Positions 38,169-46,169 of a stretch of DNA of 64,000 nucleotides are shown one piece after another; the stretch's first letter is position 1, and the number at the start of each line of letters is the position of its first letter. Location: positions 2,249,419-2,313,418 of the forward strand of contig NZ_CP129966.1 in assembly GCF_030503595.1 (NCBI RefSeq). The letters run 5' to 3'. Origin of the DNA: Corynebacterium sp. P4-C1. Lineage in GTDB: Bacteria > Actinomycetota > Actinomycetes > Mycobacteriales > Mycobacteriaceae. The translations under genes were made by a program, and so were the position numbers. Under the pieces are notes generated by a model. That model did not search any database, was not told the DNA's origin, and saw only the letters and a list, made by a program, of their open reading frames with translations.

Positions 38169-38867
38169 TCAGGAAAGGTCCTTTACGAGGCGCTCCGCGA
38201 GCTCCTGCGACGAGGACGGGTTCTGCCCGGTGTACAAGTTGCCGTCAACAACGACGTAGGAGGCGAACGGCTCGGGAGCCTTTTCGTACTTCGCTCCGAG
38301 CTCCACGAGCCTGTCCTCCAGCAGCCACGGCGCCTTCTCGGCAAGGCCGCCGGCGCGCTCCTCGTCGTTGGAAAAGCCGGTCATCGCACGCCCGGCGAAT
38401 GGCGAGCCGCCGGGCGCATTCACGGTCGCCAGCACAGCGGCCGGGGCGTGGCAGAGGAGGGCCGTAGGCGCGTTATCAGCCATGCGCTGGTCAAGAATGC
38501 GTCCTGACGTCTCGTTGACGGCGAGGTCTTCCATCGGCCCATGCCCGCCGGGGTAGAAGACGAGGTCGTAATTTTCGGCCTCGACATCATCAAGGCTGAG
38601 CGGCTGCGCCAGAACAGGTTCCAGCTCTTCCAGCTTCGTTTTCACCGCTGCGAGTGTCTCAGCGTCGACCGCATTCTCATTCAGGCTTGCCTGATCGACG
38701 GTCGGAGCTTTGCCGCCCGGGGTTGCCACATCCACATCCCAGCCTGCGTCGGTGAAAACCGAATACGGCGTCACCAACTCCTCGGCCCAGAAGCCGGTGG
38801 GGTGAGGCGTGCCGTCGTTAAGCGTCCACTGCTCGGCCGCCGAAACGATCATGAGTACCTTGGTCAT
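38169..38867 (-). CDS. DJ-1/PfpI family (Hsp31-like) protein
   Basis: A 232-residue class I glutamine-amidotransferase-like protein. The nucleophile elbow LLCHAPAAVLA (Cys about 138) is present, preceded by FYPGGHGPMEDL. Close homologues act as glyoxalase III or protein/nucleotide deglycase, or as chaperones. It starts ATG 38867 and lies 9 bp downstream of an oxidoreductase gene on the same strand, so they form a two-gene stress-type operon. Confidence 0.87.
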   Translation of the reverse strand: MTKVLMIVSAAEQWTLNDGTPHPTGFWAEELVTPYSVFTDAGWDVDVATPGGKAPTVDQASLNENAVDAETLAAVKTKLEELEPVLAQPLSLDDVEAENYDLVFYPGGHGPMEDLAVNETSGRILDQRMADNAPTALLCHAPAAVLATVNAPGGSPFAGRAMTGFSNDEERAGGLAEKAPWLLEDRLVELGAKYEKAPEPFASYVVVDGNLYTGQNPSSSQELAERLVKDLS

Positions 38868-38876
38868 GTTGTCCTC

Positions 38877-39875
38877 CTAAAACTTGACGATCATCTTGCC
38901 GGTGTTGCCGCCGCTGAAAAGCTCCAGGAATGCATCCGGCATGTTCTCGATGCTGTCGCGCACCGTCGTTTCGTAACTGATGGAGCCGTCGACGACGAGC
39001 GGCGCGATCTTCTCCTGGAATTCCTCGGCCAGGTGGGAATACTGTCCCACCACGAACCCACGCAGCGTGAGGCACTTGCCGATGGACAAGCCCAGATTGC
39101 GCGGCCCCGGTGCGGGCTCGGTGTCGTTGTACTGCGCGATCGCCCCGCACATCGCGATGCGGCCGAACGTATTTGCGTTGGCGATCGCCGCCTCGAGGTG
39201 GTCCCCACCGACGTTGTCGAAGTAGACGTCGATGCCCTCCGGCGCGGCCTTGGCGAGCTGGCCACTCACATCGCCGTCCTTGTAATTGAATGCCTCGTCG
39301 AAACCGAGCCCCTTGATGTAGTCGATCTTCTCCGCAGAACCTGCAGACCCGATCACCTTCGACGCACCGAGATGCTTCGCGATCTGCCCGGCCGCCGAGC
39401 CGACAGCGCCCGCCGCGCCCGAGACGAACACGACATCGCCTTCTTTCATTTCTCCGACGGCGGTCAGACCGACATAGGCGGTCAGGCCGGTCACGCCGAG
39501 GATGCCCAGATAGGACTCAGCAGGGGCGATGCTGGTGTTGATGGGTTCAACCTCATCCTCGTTGAGGACGGCGTGCGTGCGCCATCCTGCGAAGTGCCGC
39601 ACAGTGTCGCCCACCTTGAACCTCTCCGAGCGCGACTCCGTGACAGTGCCGATGGCTGTGCCCGTTAGTGGCTCGTCGATCTGGAACGGCGGGATATAAG
39701 ATTTCACGTCGTTCATTCGCCCGCGCATATAAGGGTCGACGCTGGCGTAGGTGTTCTCGACGAGGAGCTGACCGTCGGAAAGCTGCGGAAGCTCTGCTGT
39801 CTCGAGCCGAAAATTCTCGTTAGTCGGCGCGCCTTCTGGGCGGGAGGCGAGGACCCATTGTTTGCTCGTGGTCAA
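38877..39875 (-). CDS. NADP-dependent MDR oxidoreductase (leukotriene B4 12-HD type)
   Basis: A 332-residue zinc-free medium-chain reductase of the curcumin/alkenal reductase group. The dinucleotide loop VSGAAGAVGSAAGQIAKHLG is at about residue 147, YMRGRMND near the N-terminus and YFDNVGG in the middle. I choose TTG 39875 (MTTSKQWVLASRPEG) with AAGGAG six to seven bases upstream; longer frames have no ribosome-binding site. It probably reduces alpha,beta-unsaturated carbonyls. Operon with the DJ-1-like gene downstream. Confidence 0.9.
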   Translation of the reverse strand: MTTSKQWVLASRPEGAPTNENFRLETAELPQLSDGQLLVENTYASVDPYMRGRMNDVKSYIPPFQIDEPLTGTAIGTVTESRSERFKVGDTVRHFAGWRTHAVLNEDEVEPINTSIAPAESYLGILGVTGLTAYVGLTAVGEMKEGDVVFVSGAAGAVGSAAGQIAKHLGASKVIGSAGSAEKIDYIKGLGFDEAFNYKDGDVSGQLAKAAPEGIDVYFDNVGGDHLEAAIANANTFGRIAMCGAIAQYNDTEPAPGPRNLGLSIGKCLTLRGFVVGQYSHLAEEFQEKIAPLVVDGSISYETTVRDSIENMPDAFLELFSGGNTGKMIVKF

Positions 39876-40035
39876 AGCTGTGCTCCTTAATTTTTGTCGT
39901 CGTAGCCCGACCGTAGACTCGCTACTCGTCGGGGAGCTTTTCGCGTCCAGATCCATCCGCGGCACCCAGACAACGCTTAACGTAACGACACGCGGGGTCA
40001 CCCTTATTCCATCCGCCTCCGCTGCACAATAAAAA

Positions 40036-40071
40036 CACCCCGCTACCAGCTTGAAAACTAGTGGCGGGGTG
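40036..40071 (-). terminator. Intrinsic terminator left of the island
   Basis: An 8-bp stem CACCCCGC (40036-40043) with GCGGGGTG (40064-40071), 20-base loop, followed on minus by TTTTT. This was probably the original terminator of the tRNA-Asn gene before an element inserted into that tRNA; the tRNA now lies 9 kb away. Confidence 0.75.
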
Positions 40072-40080
40072 AATATAAGC

Positions 40081-40105
40081 GCTCCTCCAACTGGGCTCGA
40101 ACCAG
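40081..40105 (+). other. Left attachment site (att) of tRNA-Asn island
   Basis: Twenty-five bases identical to 49394-49418, the 3' end of the tRNA-Asn gene plus one base (starts GCTCCTCCAACTGGG, ends CGAACCAG). Identity ends at 40106. The repeat in the same orientation bounds a 9.3-kb segment that carries a tyrosine integrase directly next to this copy, the classical signature of site-specific integration into a tRNA. Confidence 0.9.
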
Positions 40106-40150
40106 GTAGAGTAATTAAGGTAGAAATATAAAATACCTGCGTATAAACGT

Positions 40151-40220
40151 TTATTGACGACATTGAACGCCATTGAACGTCAATCAGTGCCAATAGATGT
40201 AGCATGTATGTAGCACGCAA
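40151..40220 (+). repeat. Putative integrase arm-type repeats
   Basis: Three consecutive ten-base units sharing ATTGA(A)CG (from 40151) are followed by the tandem GTAGCATGTATGTAGCACGC. The last is repeated, with two mismatches over 22 bases, at the other end of the island (49315-49336). Short repeats just inside an att site, upstream of an integrase, are the usual layout of arm-type binding sites. Confidence 0.55.
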
Positions 40221-40230
40221 GGAGGAGCGC

Positions 40231-41340
40231 ATGCCACAATCACGAGGACGCCGCGCACGGTGGGGGTCAATCAAGAAATTGCCCTCCGGACGCTGGCAAG
40301 CGTCTTACCCGGACCCGTCAGCAGAAGGCACCCGCAAACGCATCACAGGACCAACCACATATGACAGGCGTGCAGACGCAGAAGTGTGGCTCGCCAGCGA
40401 ACACGCCCTCATAGCCCAGCACGCATGGACACACCCACGCGAACGAGAAGAGACCCAAGCACGCGAGGCGGCAGAACGACAGCGAGGTGCAGTTACGTTC
40501 AAGCAATACGCAACACAATGGGTTGACACCCGCACGAACTCACAGGGAGATAGGCTCGCCAGCAGAACACGCGAGGAGTACAGGCGCTATCTCACCGACA
40601 GGCTCAGCGTATGGGCCGACATGCCGATCAACGCGATCACGCCCGACCAAGTACGAACGTGGCACGCAGAACAACTCAAATCCGGCAAGAAGACGTCTGT
40701 AGGACGCCAATACGACCTGATGAAGAGCGTGTTGAAGACCGCCGAGGAAGACGGACTCATAGCAAAAAACCCGTGCAGGGTACGCGGCGGGTCGAAGACA
40801 TCCACAGAACTCACCGTGACGGCACCAACCGACTCAGAGCTAGACATCATTATTGAGGCGATGCCTGAACACCTTCGCTACCCAGTCATTACTGCAGCAG
40901 CGGCGGGTCTGCGCTGGGGAGAGATACAAGCACTGACACGTGATGACTTCACGGTCACACGGGACGAACGCGGCGAGATCGACGCCGTGCACATCAACGT
41001 GGACAAGGCAGAGGTACGACTCGCAGGCGGCACCCGCGAAGTCAAACGGCCCAAGTCACGAGCCGGAGTGCGCAGCGTAACTGTCTTCGGCAACGACGCA
41101 CGATCAATCGCAGACCACGTAAACACGCACGGAGACCAACTGCTCAACGTTACCTATTCAGGTTTCCAGTACCACTGGCGAAAGGCGCGAACACAAGCAG
41201 GACGCCCAGACCTACACTTCCACGCATTGCGGCACTACTCAGGCACACGGTTTGCACAGGCAGGGGCTACACTCGCAGAGATCATGGCATGGCTAGGACA
41301 CTCAGACGTCGCCAGCGCGATGCGTGCTGTCAAGGGGTGA
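40231..41340 (+). pseudogene. int: Tyrosine recombinase/integrase, C-terminus lost
   Basis: A phage-type integrase. ATG 40231 has GGAGG five bases upstream. The N-terminal AP2-like/SAM-like DNA-binding part and the catalytic domain are visible: Arg in AAAGLRWGEIQAL, His-x-x-Arg in FHALRHYSG and the third motif WLGHSDVASAMR. The catalytic Tyr normally follows MR within a few residues, but an IS30-family element begins exactly there (about 41322) and the frame ends in four IS-derived codons. The protein therefore cannot perform strand transfer. The missing end is not found on the far side of either IS30 copy. Confidence 0.9.
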
Positions 41341-43036
41341 ATGCGCCACTTCGACCGGGAGGTAGTTGTGACGCGTTGGACTCCGAAGGATGTTAAGGAT
41401 GCTGCTGTTGAGCGCGTGGTGGCAGGCGAGGCAGTTAGCCTGGTCGCGCGTGATGTGGGTGTAGGCCCCGAATCGGTTTACGGTTGGTTGAGGGTAAGAG
41501 GTGTCGAACCTCCAGGCAGGCGTGCGAGTCGTTTGCGTGATCCGTTTGTCCGTGAGGCTGTTGGGTTGGTGCGTGCAGGTATGTCGATCAGTCAAGCAGC
41601 ACAGACTGTTGGAATATCGACTGGCTTGCTTCACAGCAGGTTAAAGAAAGCTGGTGTAATCGAAGTGCGGCCTAGACGCGCCCACTTGTCACCTGATGAA
41701 CGTGCCCAGGCCGTGGAGCGAGTGCTTGCTGGTGAGAGCTGTCAGACAGTGGCTGATGCTATCGGTGTGCATCCTTCTACCGTGTATGGGTGGATAAGGA
41801 AGCAGCGGTATGCGAAGTTACGCCGGCAGCGACATCGTCGAACGCCTGATGAGGCGGTGGTGTCTTTGCCAGATACAGGCAAGAAGCTGGGTAAAGATTC
41901 TGTTATGCCAGCACCGATGAAAACTCAAGCCGTTGATGGATTTCCTAGCGGCGTATTCGACAAACACGCCTTAGTAGGGCGTGGTCGCAGGCTTACTGTT
42001 GAAGACCGTGTTGCTATTGAAGCGGGATGTCGTGTCGGTGATTCGGCACGAGCCATCGCGCAGAAAATAAATAGGCACCACAGTGTCGTCGCTCGTGAAA
42101 TCACCCGTAATGGTTGGAAGATCGTCGATGAGGACGGCACAGAGCAGCTGCGGTATAACGCCCACAACGCTGCTGTTTCTACTGCTGGTCGGATGGTGCG
42201 GCCAAAACTACGCAAGCTCGATGAAAGCCCAACGCTTCGGGGTGTAGTAGTCGATTGCCTTGCCCGCAGGTGGTCACCTGGGCGCATTAGTGCATGGCTT
42301 GAGCATGCTTTCAGCGATGATGAAAGCATGCGTATTTCCCACGAAGCGATCTACAGTGCCTTATACATTCAAGGCAAAGGCAGCCTGCGAGCCGAGCTTG
42401 AAGAAGTCATGAAGACTAAAGACGTACTTATCCGCGGCGGCTCAACACGCAAGCGTCGTGCCCGAAACGCTGGCGTGTTAACCGGTCGCCCTTGGATCAA
42501 AGGTGCTGAGATCACCCACCGCAGCCCGGAAGCTGATGACAGGGCTATTCCCGGGCACTGGGAGGGCGACCTTGTTATTGGTAAAGGTGGCAAAAGCGCG
42601 CTGATTACCCTAGTAGAGCGCACCAGCCGTTACACCCTGCTTGGACACCTTCCCGATGAGCACAGTTCACACACCGTGGTCGCAACCCTGCAGGACATGG
42701 TCAAAGACCTCAACACCGAGCAGCTAAAGACCATCACATGGGACCAAGGCGCAGAAATGGCTGTCACAGCACAAGTCCAGATTAAAGACGGCTGCCAGGT
42801 GTTTTTCTGTGAACCGCACTCACCGTGGCAGAGACCAACCAACGAGAACACCAACGGCGAGATCAGGCGCAGGTTCTACAAAAAGGGCACCGACTTTGCC
42901 ACCGTCACACCCGAACATGTCGCGTGGGTGCAAAATGAGCTCAACGAAACACCCCGACAAATCCTCGGCGGCGCAACCCCACGTGAAATACTTAACGAAC
43001 TATTCAAGCGTGGCGCATCCACCGCTTGATTCCGCC
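41322..43036 (+). mobile_element. IS30-family insertion sequence, copy 1 (intact)
   Basis: 1,715 bp, identical in length to copy 2 after the nested IS256 is removed. The left end starts near GCGTGCTGTCAAGGGGTG and the right end is CAAGCGGTGGATGCGCC-like read inward from TTCCGCC; inverted ends share TCAAG-GGTG-ATGCGCC with few mismatches. There is no target duplication between its own flanks. It carries one transposase gene. It truncates the integrase on its left. Confidence 0.9.
41341..43029 (+). CDS. IS30-family transposase with extra HTH repeats
   Basis: A 562-residue transposase. The N-terminal 180 residues hold three helix-turn-helix repeats (each with an A-V-x-R-V/L ... SVYGW or STVYGW type pattern), then the IS30 HTH_38 region (LTVEDRVAIEAG...SVVAREITRNGW) and a rve-type catalytic core. 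DDE residues are visible as Asp in HWEGDLVIG, Asp in TWDQGAEM and Glu in ENTNGEIRRRFYKKG. ATG 41341, or GTG 41368. The frame is intact, so the element may be active. Confidence 0.92.
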   Translation: MRHFDREVVVTRWTPKDVKDAAVERVVAGEAVSLVARDVGVGPESVYGWLRVRGVEPPGRRASRLRDPFVREAVGLVRAGMSISQAAQTVGISTGLLHSRLKKAGVIEVRPRRAHLSPDERAQAVERVLAGESCQTVADAIGVHPSTVYGWIRKQRYAKLRRQRHRRTPDEAVVSLPDTGKKLGKDSVMPAPMKTQAVDGFPSGVFDKHALVGRGRRLTVEDRVAIEAGCRVGDSARAIAQKINRHHSVVAREITRNGWKIVDEDGTEQLRYNAHNAAVSTAGRMVRPKLRKLDESPTLRGVVVDCLARRWSPGRISAWLEHAFSDDESMRISHEAIYSALYIQGKGSLRAELEEVMKTKDVLIRGGSTRKRRARNAGVLTGRPWIKGAEITHRSPEADDRAIPGHWEGDLVIGKGGKSALITLVERTSRYTLLGHLPDEHSSHTVVATLQDMVKDLNTEQLKTITWDQGAEMAVTAQVQIKDGCQVFFCEPHSPWQRPTNENTNGEIRRRFYKKGTDFATVTPEHVAWVQNELNETPRQILGGATPREILNELFKRGASTA

Positions 43037-43044
43037 CCCCTGGC

Positions 43045-43072
43045 TTGAACATATGGCGATGAAAACTAGATT
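43045..43072 (+). promoter_or_regulatory. Putative mntH promoter
   Basis: TTGAAC (43045-43050) and TAGATT (43067-43072) separated by 16 bases, beginning only nine bases outside the right end of IS30 copy 1. The mntH start follows 33 bases later. An AT-rich TTTCAAGTAGTTGAA imperfect dyad overlaps the start-site region and could be an operator. Confidence 0.5.
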
Positions 43073-43105
43073 TCAAGTAGTTGAACTTTTGGTATGGAGA
43101 TGCCT

Positions 43106-44290
43106 ATGCGTAAGACCTTAATCAGCCTCACCGGCCCCGCCTTCGTTGCTGCAGTGGCTTACGTCGACCCCGGCAACGTAGCCGCCAACATCAGCGCCGG
43201 CTCCCACTACGGCTACCTCCTGGTGTGGGTACTCGTCGTGGCCAACCTCATGGCCATGTTCATCCAGTACCACTCCGCCAAACTGGGCCTAGTCACCCAC
43301 CGCTCCCTGCCGGAAATCATGGGCGAGCGTCTCTCCCGCCGCGCGCGCCTAGGCATGTGGGCCCAGGCCGAGCTCATCGCCGCGGCCACCGACCTCGCCG
43401 AAGTCATCGGCGGCGCCATTGCCCTGCAACTCCTCTTCAACCTCCCCCTGTTCGCGGGCGCGCTCATCATCGGCGCGGTCTCCATCATTCTCCTCATCTT
43501 CCAGAAGAAGAACCAGTGGTTCGAGGGGCTTGTCATCGGCCTGCTCCTGGTCATCTGCATCGGCTTCCTTGCCGGCCTCGCCATCGCCCCGCCCGACCCC
43601 GCCGACGTGGCCGGCGGCCTCATCCCCCGCCTAGAGGGCAAGGACAGCATCCTGCTGGCCGCCTCCATGTTGGGCGCCACCGTCATGCCGCACGCCATTT
43701 ACCTACACTCCTCCCTGACCAAGCAGCGCTACCCCGACCTGGAAATCCCCCACGTGCTGGCCGGCACCCGCGCGGACATCGCCGTGGCGCTGTCCATCGC
43801 CGGGCTCGTCAACGTGGGCCTGCTGGTCCTGGCGGGCTCGGCCCTCTACGGCGTGGACGGCACAGAGACCATCTCCGGGGCCCACACGGCGATTGCCAGC
43901 CACCTCGGCCCGCTGGCCGGCGTTCTCTTCGCCATCGGCCTGCTGGCCAGCGGCCTCGCCTCGACGTCAGTGGGCGCCTACGCCGGCTCCGAAATCATGG
44001 ACGGCCTGCTTCACATCAAGGTCCCCCTACTAGTCCGCCGCCTGGTCACGCTCATCCCGGCGCTGGTCATCATCGGCTGCGGGGTCGACCCCACTATGGC
44101 ACTGGTGGTCAGCCAGGCACTTCTTTCCCTGGGCATCCCCTTCGCCATCATCCCGCTTTTCCGCTATGCCGGCTCCCGGGACGTCATGGGTGAGTTCGCC
44201 GCGAAACCCTGGTCTATGGCCGTGGGCTGGACGCTTGCCGCGCTGGTCATCGCACTCAATCTCGCCCTCGTGCTCCTGCCGCTGCTCTAG
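43106..44290 (+). CDS. mntH: Nramp-family Mn2+/Fe2+ transporter
   Basis: A 394-residue proton-coupled divalent metal importer with 11 predicted membrane helices. The TM1 metal motif DPGN (in AYVDPGNVAANIS) and the TM6 motif MPH (GATVMPHAIYLHSS) are both intact. ATG 43106 is preferred over 43094 and 43100 because GGAGA lies five bases upstream. It sits between two IS30 copies as the first gene of the island cargo. Manganese import is inferred from the family. Confidence 0.93.
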   Translation: MRKTLISLTGPAFVAAVAYVDPGNVAANISAGSHYGYLLVWVLVVANLMAMFIQYHSAKLGLVTHRSLPEIMGERLSRRARLGMWAQAELIAAATDLAEVIGGAIALQLLFNLPLFAGALIIGAVSIILLIFQKKNQWFEGLVIGLLLVICIGFLAGLAIAPPDPADVAGGLIPRLEGKDSILLAASMLGATVMPHAIYLHSSLTKQRYPDLEIPHVLAGTRADIAVALSIAGLVNVGLLVLAGSALYGVDGTETISGAHTAIASHLGPLAGVLFAIGLLASGLASTSVGAYAGSEIMDGLLHIKVPLLVRRLVTLIPALVIIGCGVDPTMALVVSQALLSLGIPFAIIPLFRYAGSRDVMGEFAAKPWSMAVGWTLAALVIALNLALVLLPLL

Positions 44291-44310
44291 GCCGCCTACA
44301 ATCAGCAGCC

Positions 44311-44700
44311 ATGATTGAAGTAGCAGCCGTCGTCATCCGCAACCCACAAGGCCACGTGCTTACCGTGCGCAAGAAGTCCTCCACCAAGTACCAACTGCCC
44401 GGCGGCAAGCCCGAGGCGGGCGAGGCGCTTGTCGACGCCGCCCTGCGCGAAGTTGCCGAAGAAGTAGGCCTCACCCTCGACGCCGAGAGCCTCAACAAAC
44501 TCGGCACCTTCGACGCTCCCGCCGCCAACGAACCGGGCGAGGTCGTCGTCGGCACCATCTTCACCTACACCCGCACCGTCACCGCCGACGAACCCCATGC
44601 CGCCGCCGAAATCGGCGACACCGCCTGGGTCAACCCAGCAGCCCCCGACCGCGAGCTTGCACACCTGCTGCGCGACCGCGTCTTCCCCACGCTGGCCTAG
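44311..44700 (+). CDS. NUDIX hydrolase
   Basis: A 129-residue MutT-like pyrophosphohydrolase. The Nudix box is complete: GGKPEAGEALVDAALREVAEEVGL, with REVAEE binding metal. Starts 20 bp after mntH, probably the same transcript. Substrate (oxidised nucleotides or other NDP-X) cannot be told. Confidence 0.9.
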   Translation: MIEVAAVVIRNPQGHVLTVRKKSSTKYQLPGGKPEAGEALVDAALREVAEEVGLTLDAESLNKLGTFDAPAANEPGEVVVGTIFTYTRTVTADEPHAAAEIGDTAWVNPAAPDRELAHLLRDRVFPTLA

Positions 44701-44726
44701 CGCCAACTGTCAACACTTCGGCGTCA

Positions 44727-44755
44727 TTGACCTCGAAACCATCAAGAGCTACCCT
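44727..44755 (+). promoter_or_regulatory. tetR-doxX promoter (leaderless)
   Basis: -35 TTGACC (44727-44732), 17-base spacer, -10 TACCCT (44750-44755). The start codon at 44763 follows seven bases after the -10 box, so transcription would begin at or next to the ATG, giving a leaderless mRNA. There is no Shine-Dalgarno sequence, in agreement. Confidence 0.65.
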
Positions 44756-44757
44756 TT

Positions 44758-44782
44758 TGAACATGTTCACTGAACACGTTCA
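44758..44782 (+). promoter_or_regulatory. Putative TetR operator overlapping its own start
   Basis: Perfect palindrome TGAACATGTTCA (44758-44769) and the near-palindrome TGAACACGTTCA (44771-44782), centre to centre 13 bases. The first contains the ATG of the tetR gene. Two closely spaced dyads at the transcription start fit autorepression by the encoded TetR-family protein. Confidence 0.6.
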
Positions 44783-45338
44783 CTCATCGCGCTCGGCCGC
44801 CAAAGCTGGCACCGTCAGCAAGGTCCTAGCCACCGCCTACGAACTCTTCCTCACTCAGGGCTACGCCACCACCAGCATCCGGACTATCGCATCCGAAGCT
44901 GGCGTTAGCGTGGGAACCGTCATGGGAGTCGGCGACAAACAAACGCTGCTCATCCGCACCATTGGCCAACACATTTCAGAACTCCACGATGACATCCGGG
45001 GACAATCCGATAGCCTTCTCGATGTCCTGAGACCTTTCCTCCAGATGTTTACCGGCCACGAAGAGCTCTCCCGCGCCTTTGGCGCAGCACTCATCCAACA
45101 AGGCAATCAAGGCGAAGCGCTCACCGCACTCAAAACGCTCCTGACCGATGAAATCACCCTGCGACTCGGCACCAGGCTCAGCAGCGCCGATGCGGCCGAG
45201 TACGCCGACCTGCTGTACAACGTCTACCTCGGCTTACTCATCGGCTGGGCCGCCGGAATCTACGACACCGAGCACCTCACATCCCAAGCCGCCTCATCGA
45301 TCGAACGCCTCAACACCGCATTCGGAGTAACCCAATGA
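44763..45338 (+). CDS. TetR-family transcriptional regulator
   Basis: A 191-residue regulator. The N-terminal HTH is visible (VLATAYELFLTQGYATTSIRTIASEAGVSVGTVMGV); the C-terminal ligand-binding domain is variable. I choose ATG 44763 on the promoter evidence. Its stop overlaps the DoxX-like gene by four bases (ATGA), so it most likely controls that gene and itself. Effector unknown. Confidence 0.88.
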   Translation: MFTEHVHSSRSAAKAGTVSKVLATAYELFLTQGYATTSIRTIASEAGVSVGTVMGVGDKQTLLIRTIGQHISELHDDIRGQSDSLLDVLRPFLQMFTGHEELSRAFGAALIQQGNQGEALTALKTLLTDEITLRLGTRLSSADAAEYADLLYNVYLGLLIGWAAGIYDTEHLTSQAASSIERLNTAFGVTQ

Positions 45339-45697
45339 TCCTAGAATCTTCCCCAGCCTGGCCCTCCCTTCTACTAGCAGCCATTCTGCTTGGCGACGCC
45401 GCCCTCTCCCTCAAACCAGTCCCCTTCATCGAAGCCTGCCTCAGCGGCGTCAAACTCCCCAAGGACTGGTGGTGGGCGCTCATTGTCATCAAGTGCCTCG
45501 CCGCCGTAGGACTCATTGCCGGCCTCTGGTTCCCCGGCGTAGGAATCACAGCCATGATTGGAGTCATCGCCTATTTCTGCGCGGCCGCAGCAGCCCATGT
45601 CCGCGCCCACTTCCTCGGTAGCGCATTCTGGATCAACTGCTTAGGCATGCTCGCATTCTCCATCGGAGTACTGATCCTGACGCTCGCACTGAATTAA
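45335..45697 (+). CDS. DoxX-like membrane protein
   Basis: A 120-residue protein with four membrane helices, characteristic of DoxX/DoxX-like proteins (WWALIVIKCLAAVGLIAGLW, then AYFCAAAAAHVRAHF with a basic His/Arg patch). Translated with the TetR gene through a four-base overlap. DoxX proteins are linked to redox stress or quinone chemistry; the role here is inferred from that alone. Confidence 0.82.
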   Translation: MILESSPAWPSLLLAAILLGDAALSLKPVPFIEACLSGVKLPKDWWWALIVIKCLAAVGLIAGLWFPGVGITAMIGVIAYFCAAAAAHVRAHFLGSAFWINCLGMLAFSIGVLILTLALN

Positions 45698-45785
45698 GAC
45701 ACCAGTCAACCTTTCACGGCTTCCTGAAGGCAGATACATCATTGCACCTCTTGAATGATGACTTGATGCTTTCTACCCTAAAGGT

Positions 45786-46028
45786 ATGCGCACGACGATA
45801 AACCTCCCGCCGAAACTCCTTGAAGAAACGAAGGTCCAAGCCAAAGCCAACAATGTCACTTTGAGCTCATACGTCGAAGAGGCGGTCCGCGCTGCCCTCA
45901 AGAAGGAAGCCCGCATCAGTACCGAAGACACCCCCGTTAACCTGCCCTCCTTCGATTGCGGCGGACCGGCTCTAGTTGATCTCAGCAACAAAGAAGCTGT
46001 GTGGGCGGTACTCGATGATCATTCCTGA
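45786..46028 (+). CDS. vapB: VapB-like antitoxin (ribbon-helix-helix)
   Basis: An 80-residue protein with a RHH DNA-binding N-terminus (MRTTINLPPKLLEETKVQAKANNVTLSSYVEEAVRAAL) and an acidic/hydrophobic C-terminal tail that would wrap the toxin. Overlaps the start of the PIN-domain gene by 14 bases. Because the toxin gene is truncated, it is now an orphan antitoxin. A weak promoter-like region lies at 45740-45780. Confidence 0.82.
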   Translation: MRTTINLPPKLLEETKVQAKANNVTLSSYVEEAVRAALKKEARISTEDTPVNLPSFDCGGPALVDLSNKEAVWAVLDDHS

Positions 46029-46150
46029 TGTCAACATTCTCGTTTATGCCTTCCACTCCGCTGCACCGCAACATAAACCCGCTCAACAATGGCTAAGTAG
46101 TGCTCTAAATCGGCATGAAACAATTGGACTCCTGGATGTTGTGGCAACGG
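46015..46150 (+). pseudogene. VapC-like PIN-domain toxin, truncated by IS30
   Basis: ATG 46015 opens a frame that begins MIIPDVNILVYAFHSAAPQHKPAQQW, with the first PIN-domain Asp and the usual helix. After about 45 codons (DVVATG) the IS30 copy 2 begins and the frame runs 14 codons into the IS to a stop at 46194. The other three acidic residues of the active site are missing, so it should have no RNase activity. Confidence 0.85.
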
Positions 46151-46169
46151 GCGTGCTGTCAAGGGGTGA

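Noticed and set aside
38165..38467. 100-codon plus-strand ORF opposite the DJ-1-like gene
   Set aside because: Arg/Ala-rich antisense frame.
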